A stretch of 34,150 nucleotides of DNA from Emiliania huxleyi CCMP1516 (taxonomy: Eukaryota; Haptophyta; Isochrysidales; Noelaerhabdaceae). This document shows positions 29,401 to 34,150 of the stretch, piece by piece. The stretch's first letter is position 1, and the number at the start of each line of letters is the position of its first letter. The stretch is from assembly GCF_000372725.1 (NCBI RefSeq), contig NW_005201392.1:579892-614041 (forward strand), in the 5' to 3' direction. The translations under genes were made by a program, and so were the position numbers. The notes beneath the pieces are model-generated. The model saw only the letters and a program-made list of their open reading frames with translations, searched no databases and had not been told where the DNA came from.

Positions 29401-32095
29401 GATCGGGTGCAACCTGTACTCGCATCACACTGTGTGACGCCCCGGCATCACTGTCAGGCGTTCCGCGACGCGCTCGGCTGGCTCGGCGATTGGGCGTGCT
29501 CTCGCTCGTTCGGGCTAGGCGCGCGCCTGCAGCGCGCAGCAGGAGGAGGAGGAGGAGGAGCGCACTCCATCGCCACAGCTGTGGGACCGTGCTAGGCACG
29601 CGCATGCCGTGGGACACGCAGTTCCTGATCGAGTCGCTCTCGGACTCAACCATCTACATGGCCTACTACACCGTCGCGCACCTGCTGCAGGGCAGCTCGA
29701 TGTTTGGCACCGACCGCGCAACGGCGCCCGCCGCCCCGAGGCAGTGCACGGACCGGGTGCCTCTCAAGACTCACTCTGGAGGGTCACCTGCCAACAGGCG
29801 CCCGTCGCGCCCGAGCAGTGCAGCGAGGGCGCTTGCGACGCCCTCTCGCCGTGCCGCGGGCTGCAGCCCCAGCTCCTCGGAGCCTCCTTGGAGCCACCCC
29901 CGTAGGCTTTTGGGACCACGTGCTGCTCGGGAAGCCGTACGAGCCGGCGGCGGGCGAGGCGCCGGTCCCGGCCGCATCGCTCGCGAGCATGCGACGCGAG
30001 TTCGAGTTTTGGTACCCGGTGGACATGCGCGTGTCTGGCAAGGACCTGATCCCGAACCACCTCACGATGAGCCTCTACAACCACGCGGCCGTCTGGCAGG
30101 ACGACCCCGCTAAGTACCCGCGCTCGATCTTTTGCAACGGCCACGTGCAGGTCGACGCTGAAAAGATGTCCAAGTCCAAGGGCAACTTCATCGGCTTGCT
30201 GCAGGCGTGCGAGAAGTGGTGCGCCGACGCGACCCGCTTTGCGTGCGCCGACGCGGGCGACGGGATCCTCAACGCGAACTTCGACACGACCATCGCCGAC
30301 CGCTCCATCCTCTCGCTCACCGCTGAGCTCGAGTGGGCGCGCGCCGCGCTCGCGGGCAGCGCCAAGGACGCGTCGATGCGGCCGGCGGGCGCCGCCGCCA
30401 CGTGGCTCGACGCGTGGTTCGCAAACGAGATGAACCGGCTCGTGCTCGCCGTGACGGAGGTGTGGGTGCGAGCAGCACCTCTTCACAGCTCTAGCTGTGA
30501 ACAGGCTCGTGCTCGCCGTGACGGAGGGCTTCGCGAGCATGCGGTTCCGCGACGCGCTCAAGCATGCGTGGTACGGGATGCAGGAGGCTCGCGACCGCTA
30601 CCGCTCCGGCTGCGTCGAGTCGGGCCTCGACGCCGAGCTGACGCGGCGGTGGGTCGAGAGTAGCCGAGAGGAGCCGAGAGAAGAGGCGGTGGGTCGAGAG
30701 GAGCCGAGAGGAGCCGAGAGGAGCCGAGAGGAGCCGAGAGAAGCCGCCGAGCTGACGCGGCGGTGGGTCGAGCGGCGGGCGCCTGCGGACAGAGTAGTCT
30801 GAGCAGCGTGTCTGAGGGTGGTCTCTTGCACGCCAGGTGGGTCGAGTGGCAGGCTCTGCTGATGGTGCCGATCACGCCGCACTGGTCCGCAAGGAGGCCT
30901 GGCCGGAATGACTCTAGACCCACCCCCGTCACGACTGGCCAACTACTACTGAATAGGTCCGAGGAGGTCTGGTCGGCCGTGCTCGGCAGGGAGGGCTGCG
31001 CCGTCCGCGCGGCGTGGCCGACCCCGACGGCGCCGATCGACGCGGGCGTGTCCGCGGCCGGCGCGTACCTCTTCAAGGTGTGCGGATAGCCGAGATATCG
31101 CCGAGATATCGCCGAGATGGCGCGTACTTCTTCAAGGTGTGTCGGCGACACGGTAAACAACACTCCTCTTCTGAGTCGACTTGTGATGTTGTGCTGCCCC
31201 TGCGTCAAGGTGTCGAGCGTCATCGCCACCGCCATGGCCAACCACGAGAAGAAGGCGGCCAAGGCCAAGGGCAAGGGCGGCAAGCCGGCCGACGGCGGCG
31301 CGGCGGCGCCAAAGCCAAACCAGGCGCGCCTGTACGTCGCGCGCAAGTTCCCGCGCTGGAAGGAGCGAGTGCTCGAGCTGCTGCGGGGCCACTTCGACGC
31401 GGACAGCGGCGCGGTGAGCGAGGCGGTGCGGGCGGCCATCTCGGGCTGCGACGAGATCAAGGTCCCCTCGTGGGTCGTGGCATGCCACGAGGGGAGGCAG
31501 CCCGTGTGCACGAGCAGTGACGGGTTCACCATGAGTGGGCAATGAGTTAGGCGTGCAACAAGGGGAAGCAGCCCATGCAGTTCGCCGCGATGATGATGGA
31601 GGAGGCGAAGCTGGGCGGTCTCTCCGCGCTCGCGCTGTCGATGCCCTTCGACGAGGCGACCGACCTGATGGGAGACACGGGGATAAGGGGAGACACGGGG
31701 ATAAGGGGAGACATGGGGATAAGGGGAGACACGGGGATAAGGGGAGACATGGGGATAAGGGGAGACATGGGGATAAGGGGAGACATGGGGATAAGGGGAG
31801 GCATGGGGAGACATGGACATGGGGAGACGTGGCGCCCGACCTGAGTGGGGCCGGAGTAGGGCCGCTCCTGCGGGGCGGCGGAGAGCCACGGGGCTCTCCC
31901 CCCCCCCCTCCCCCCCCCACCTCTCTCTCTCTCTCTCTCTCTCCCCGAGGGCAGCTCGAGGGCAGCACGCCGACGGCCTCACCGCCCGCAGGCATCCACG
32001 TCTACACCGAGGCGCACGACTCGGTGCCCGACGCCGAGATGCTCGCCTCCGCCGCGCCGGGCGCGCCGTCCGTGCAGCTCTTCCACGCCGAGTGA
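26427..32095 (+). CDS. LARS1: Cytosolic leucyl-tRNA synthetase (eukaryotic/archaeal type), at least 17 exons
   Basis: Charges tRNA-Leu with leucine in the cytosol. Exons: 26427-27261, 27478-27837, 28088-28164, 28348-28485, 28555-28638, 28710-28832, 28925-29326, 29458-29518, 29596-29723, 29798-29828, 29906-30437, 30505-30648, 30837-30884, 30957-31077, 31210-31479, 31551 to about 31670, and about 31955-32095. Exons 1-15 join in phase and give 1118 codons; the last junction is open. Motifs: [12 protein letters not shown] (HIGH motif, residues 59-62); [13 protein letters not shown]; the editing (CP1) domain with TLRPETM and [53 protein letters not shown]; and EKMSKSKGN (KMSKS, 30161-30178). The C-terminal domain ends [10 protein letters not shown] ... 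QLFHAE. Both active sites look intact. Oddities: an inserted fibronectin type III-like domain, mostly GC-AG introns, and exon-copy repeats at intron edges. Confidence 0.93.
26785..27070 (+). other. Fibronectin type III-like domain inserted in LeuRS
   Basis: Residues about 120-214 lie between the conserved [17 protein letters not shown] and [10 protein letters not shown] blocks, where other cytosolic LeuRS have a short charged linker. The insert reads [60 protein letters not shown], the FN3 pattern of Trp, Leu-x-x-G-x-x-Y-x-F-x-V strands. A Lys/Gly-rich linker follows. It is in the same exon and frame. Confidence 0.7.
27262..27477 (+). repeat. LeuRS intron 1 with tandem copies of the exon end
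   Basis: The exon end GCAGAGATAGG is repeated three times in 15-base steps across the donor (about 27251-27294). Further in, GCAGCGCACC- and CACTGCCACCGC-type units fill the intron up to the acceptor. Splicing is phase 1 and restores [16 protein letters not shown]. Confidence 0.7.
28165..28347 (+). mobile_element. Introner-like intron, copy B (LeuRS intron 3)
   Basis: This 183-base intron is homologous to the MFS intron 9118-9328. It shares CCAGCGCTCGAGAGG, TTCACGCGGTGCTCT, GAATACGCTGCA and CCGTCTTCCCGCCCTGAGG. The 3' hairpin is perfect here, CTGAATACGC with GCGTATTCAG. Donor GAG|GCGAGC, acceptor GTGTAG|GCG, phase 0. Confidence 0.8.
30649..30836 (+). repeat. Minisatellite in LeuRS intron 12 containing copies of the exon end
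   Basis: GAGCCGAGAG-type units (about 30660-30745) alternate with copies of GGCGGTGGGTCGAG, the exon 12/intron junction (30645-30658, 30686-30699, 30760-30773). The stretch GAGCTGACGCGGCGG of exon 12 reappears whole at about 30749. Confidence 0.8.
31671..31796 (+). repeat. 18-base minisatellite near the LeuRS 3' end
   Basis: Seven copies of GGAGAYAYGGGGATAAGG (Y = C or T), followed by a degenerate tail. The unit is six codons long and in frame with the preceding exon, where it would encode Gly-Asp-Thr/Met-Gly-Ile-Arg repeats ending at a stop near 31843. It is either intronic or an alternative C-terminus. Confidence 0.9.
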
Positions 32096-32759
32096 AGGGG
32101 CGGCGGGCTGCCGGCACGATCGGCCAAACGACCAACTCCGCGACTAAGAGAGACAGAGAGAGGTTTGATACCGTAGAGTGCCCAAAGGCGTCGGGGCGGA
32201 CAGGGGAGTATTGTAAATAAACAAATAAAAAACGGACACCTCTCTACTGTCAGAAAGGGTAGTGTGAGGTGGGTAAAAAGGAGGAACACAGGTCCCCCCG
32301 GGCCCTTTGCGAATGCGATGTTTGTTCCTGCTTCTTTTTGTGGGTGTGGTCGGCGACCGCAGCAAAACTGACCCTAGGGATTCTGATTCGGGGGCTTTAA
32401 TGGAACTGATCGTGAAAACTCCCAATGCGAAGTGGTTTCGTCACACTGATGCCCCCCCCCCCCGTAACCCCCCCCCCCCCCGGGGGGCGCTTAGACGTCC
32501 GTGAGAAGTTACTCAAAAAGAGGCGCACGGACGCCTCACCGACACCGTCGTCTGCCCTGCGTCGTCTGGCGACGGGTCCTCCATAGTCGGTCGAGGTCGC
32601 CGCCCTCCTCGTGCCTCTTCCCAACGTTCCCTCGGCGGCCGATGCCGACCGATGCCATCTGCTCCGGCTCCCCAGTCCCCGGGTCTGCCCTGCTCTCGTC
32701 TGCGCTAGTTTCTGCCTCGTCACCACCGGCGTCTCTCCTCTTCCTTCTCCCCTTCTTGT
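32096..32759. other. Intergenic region: LeuRS 3' end and upstream part of the next gene
   Basis: AATAAA occurs at 32216-32221 and 32224-32229, about 120 bases after the LeuRS stop. C-tracts lie at 32453-32480. A pyrimidine-rich stretch (32720-32757) runs into the next frame. No convincing 5' exon of the next gene is visible. Confidence 0.5.
32216..32229 (+). terminator. Possible polyadenylation signals of LeuRS
   Basis: Two AATAAA hexamers in ATAAACAAATAAA, 121-134 bases after the stop codon. Confidence 0.4.
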
Positions 32760-33228
32760 ATGCTTTGCACATCGCGGGCCGCGCTCGACCGCGCGATCGC
32801 CAAGGAGGGAGCGCTCTCCATCGTCGTGCTGCTGCGGCTGTCGCCGGCCATGCCGCTCGTGCTCGCATCGGCTCTGCTCGCGTTCACCCAGGTGTCGCTC
32901 GGCCCGTACACGGCGGGTACCGTCGTCGGCTTGCTGCCCTTCTCCGCGGTGTACTGCTACGCCGGCGCGGCGGGCGCGGAGGTTGCTGCCGACGCCGCCT
33001 CCGGCGCAGCGGGCGCGCACGAGGAGGGCCCGGGCTGTCTCCCGCTTCCGGACGCTAGCAGGCGTGCACTACGACTCGGACAACCGGGTCGGTCTGTCCA
33101 TTGGCCAGGAGGTGATTGCGCGTCGCCTGCCCGACTTCCTCGCTCAGTTTGGGGCCGACCGTGACGCGGTGCGTCGCAAGATTGAGCAGGTGCGCACCGA
33201 CTGGTCGACGTACACTGGTTTCGAGTGA
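32760..33228 (+). CDS. TVP38/TMEM64 (SNARE-associated, DedA/VTT-type) membrane protein, N-terminus missing or truncated
   Basis: The frame from ATG 32760 reads AALDRAIAKEGALSIVVLLR, LSPAMPLVLASALLAFTQVS, LGPYTAGTVVGLLPFSAVYC and YAGAAGAEVA. This matches the conserved half of the TVP38/TMEM64 family (LLRLSPxxP, GTxxGxxP, Y.YxG), membrane proteins of the Golgi/ER or chloroplast. The usual N-terminal helices are absent. A second exon starts at about 33062 (CTAGCAG|GCGTGCAC) and reads VHYDSDNRVGLSIGQEVIAR, RLPDFLAQFGADRDAVRRKI, ending STYTGFE at TGA 33228. The intron start is uncertain: a phase 1 GC donor is required (for example near 33005-33028), which would make the intron only 34-57 bases. 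The gene may be a 5'-truncated copy. Confidence 0.5.
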
Positions 33229-34150
33229 GCGCTTCCCGGTCGCGCCCAGAGCACCAACGAACGGATCGACAGGGACACGGGCTTGGTGGGGGGTGGCAGA
33301 GGCGAGGGCGGGACACGGGGGAACGGCCGGCTGCTGTGGAGTGTGGGCTGACGACATGGCTGGGCCCGCGCGACTTGAGTAACAGCGTGTGTGTAGCGAT
33401 CCCAGCGAGAGCCGGCCCCCAGTCTGCCACGCGAAGAGTGGAGATGTGGCTGGATAGAGCGCCTAGACGGCAAAGAGTGGGCACAGTGCTCAGTGGCCGC
33501 ACCCGCCGCCGCAGCCCGCAGGGGGGCGCAGCCGTGCACCCGTCCAGAGCTGTGCCGTCGGCGGCATTCAATAGAACAAAAGGAAACACAAGAGATACAA
33601 AAAAGAGACACGAGAACGGCTAGGACAAGGAGCGCGCCATCTCTAGAGCCGTACCACACTGAGTCCACCCTCCTCACAGAGATCTACGCCACAGCGCAGA
33701 CGGGGCACCCGAAAACAGGTGTACAACATATCATGGAGAGGAGCGAGACAAGTGTCTCGCATCCAGAGCACATAGCCACACCTCGCTTGCAGCCGCGCAG
33801 CCTCTGCCCCCGGGTAGTGGGAGGCCTTGGAGAGGAGCACCCGAGAGCGGCGTGGCGCGGAACGCCGCCGCCCTGCATGCACACGCTGCGAGAGGAATCT
33901 GTACAACCAAGAGGGGCGCCGCCCTCTCGGCGCCCCGCGCGACACTCGCCGTCGACGGACAGCCGGTCGTCCGAGCAGGTGGGTGGGGTGAGGAGCTGCG
34001 GCCTACGGGAGGGTGGGTTCGGGTACCGTGGGGTAGGGGAGGGTGGGTTCGGGTACCGTGGGGTGGGGGAAGGAGCTGCGGCCGCCTCAGACTCATGACC
34101 GTCAGATCCCGATCGCCCCGGACTCCTTTCCGGACGCCGGTGCCGGGGCC
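33229..34150. other. Region without a supported gene at the window end
   Basis: Frames are Arg/Ser/Pro-rich and motif-free. A 33-base direct repeat, GGTGGGTTCGGGTACCGTGG plus flank, occurs at about 34010 and 34043. Nothing else seen. Confidence 0.5.

Overview
This is eukaryotic nuclear DNA, very GC-rich, with spliced genes on both strands, long microsatellites and a 100-base run of N (21293-21392). The archaeal/eukaryotic-type cytosolic leucyl-tRNA synthetase, Pro-rich linkers joined to small Cys-rich modules, thrombospondin type 3-like repeats, a signal peptide/TM protein with a cadherin-like sandwich, and many GC-AG introns together suggest a unicellular marine alga. A haptophyte is my best guess; a dinoflagellate or pelagophyte remains possible. 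This is inference, as the window has no rRNA or plastid marker.

Layout. 1-1594: modular secreted Pro/Cys-rich gene whose first module has decayed. 1595-3512: microsatellites and a hairpin. 3513-4497 (-): single-pass membrane protein. 5069-5721 (-): three-exon gene of unknown function. 5722-7630: no convincing gene, one possible small repeat element. 7631-10152 (+): MFS transporter with repeat-filled introns. 10556 to about 12000 (+): unknown hydrophobic protein with a large CA/GC/GCAC microsatellite in an intron. 12633-13734 (-): Pro-rich/Cys-rich gene and another exon. 14116-15933 (-): protein with three 8-Cys modules. 16138-17626: cluster of terminal-inverted-repeat elements with one element inserted in another. 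17762-19093 (+): SET-domain protein. 19642-20073 (-): small membrane protein resembling DUF6787. 21033-21292 (-): C-terminus of a helical, possibly BAR-like protein cut by the gap. 21708-23417 (+): intronless membrane-anchored protein. 23418-26426: no supported gene. 26427-32095 (+): cytosolic LeuRS with at least 16 introns. 32760-33228 (+): TVP38/TMEM64-like fragment. 33229-34150: no supported gene.

The genes do not form a pathway; the clearest biological story is intron and mobile DNA dynamics. In LeuRS the first bases of many introns are a copy of the first bases of the following exon, so donor and acceptor sit at equivalent places in a direct repeat, mostly as AG|GC or AG|GT. The MFS gene and possibly the SET gene show the same arrangement. 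One LeuRS intron and one MFS intron are also clearly homologous in sequence, as expected of an introner element. Separately, an 869-bp element with long inverted repeats has inserted into a 193-bp-type MITE with an exact 8-bp target duplication, and an intact neighbouring MITE shows the empty site.

Splice models were built by eye from reading-frame phase, splice dinucleotides and recalled family conservation; no transcript data or searches were available.
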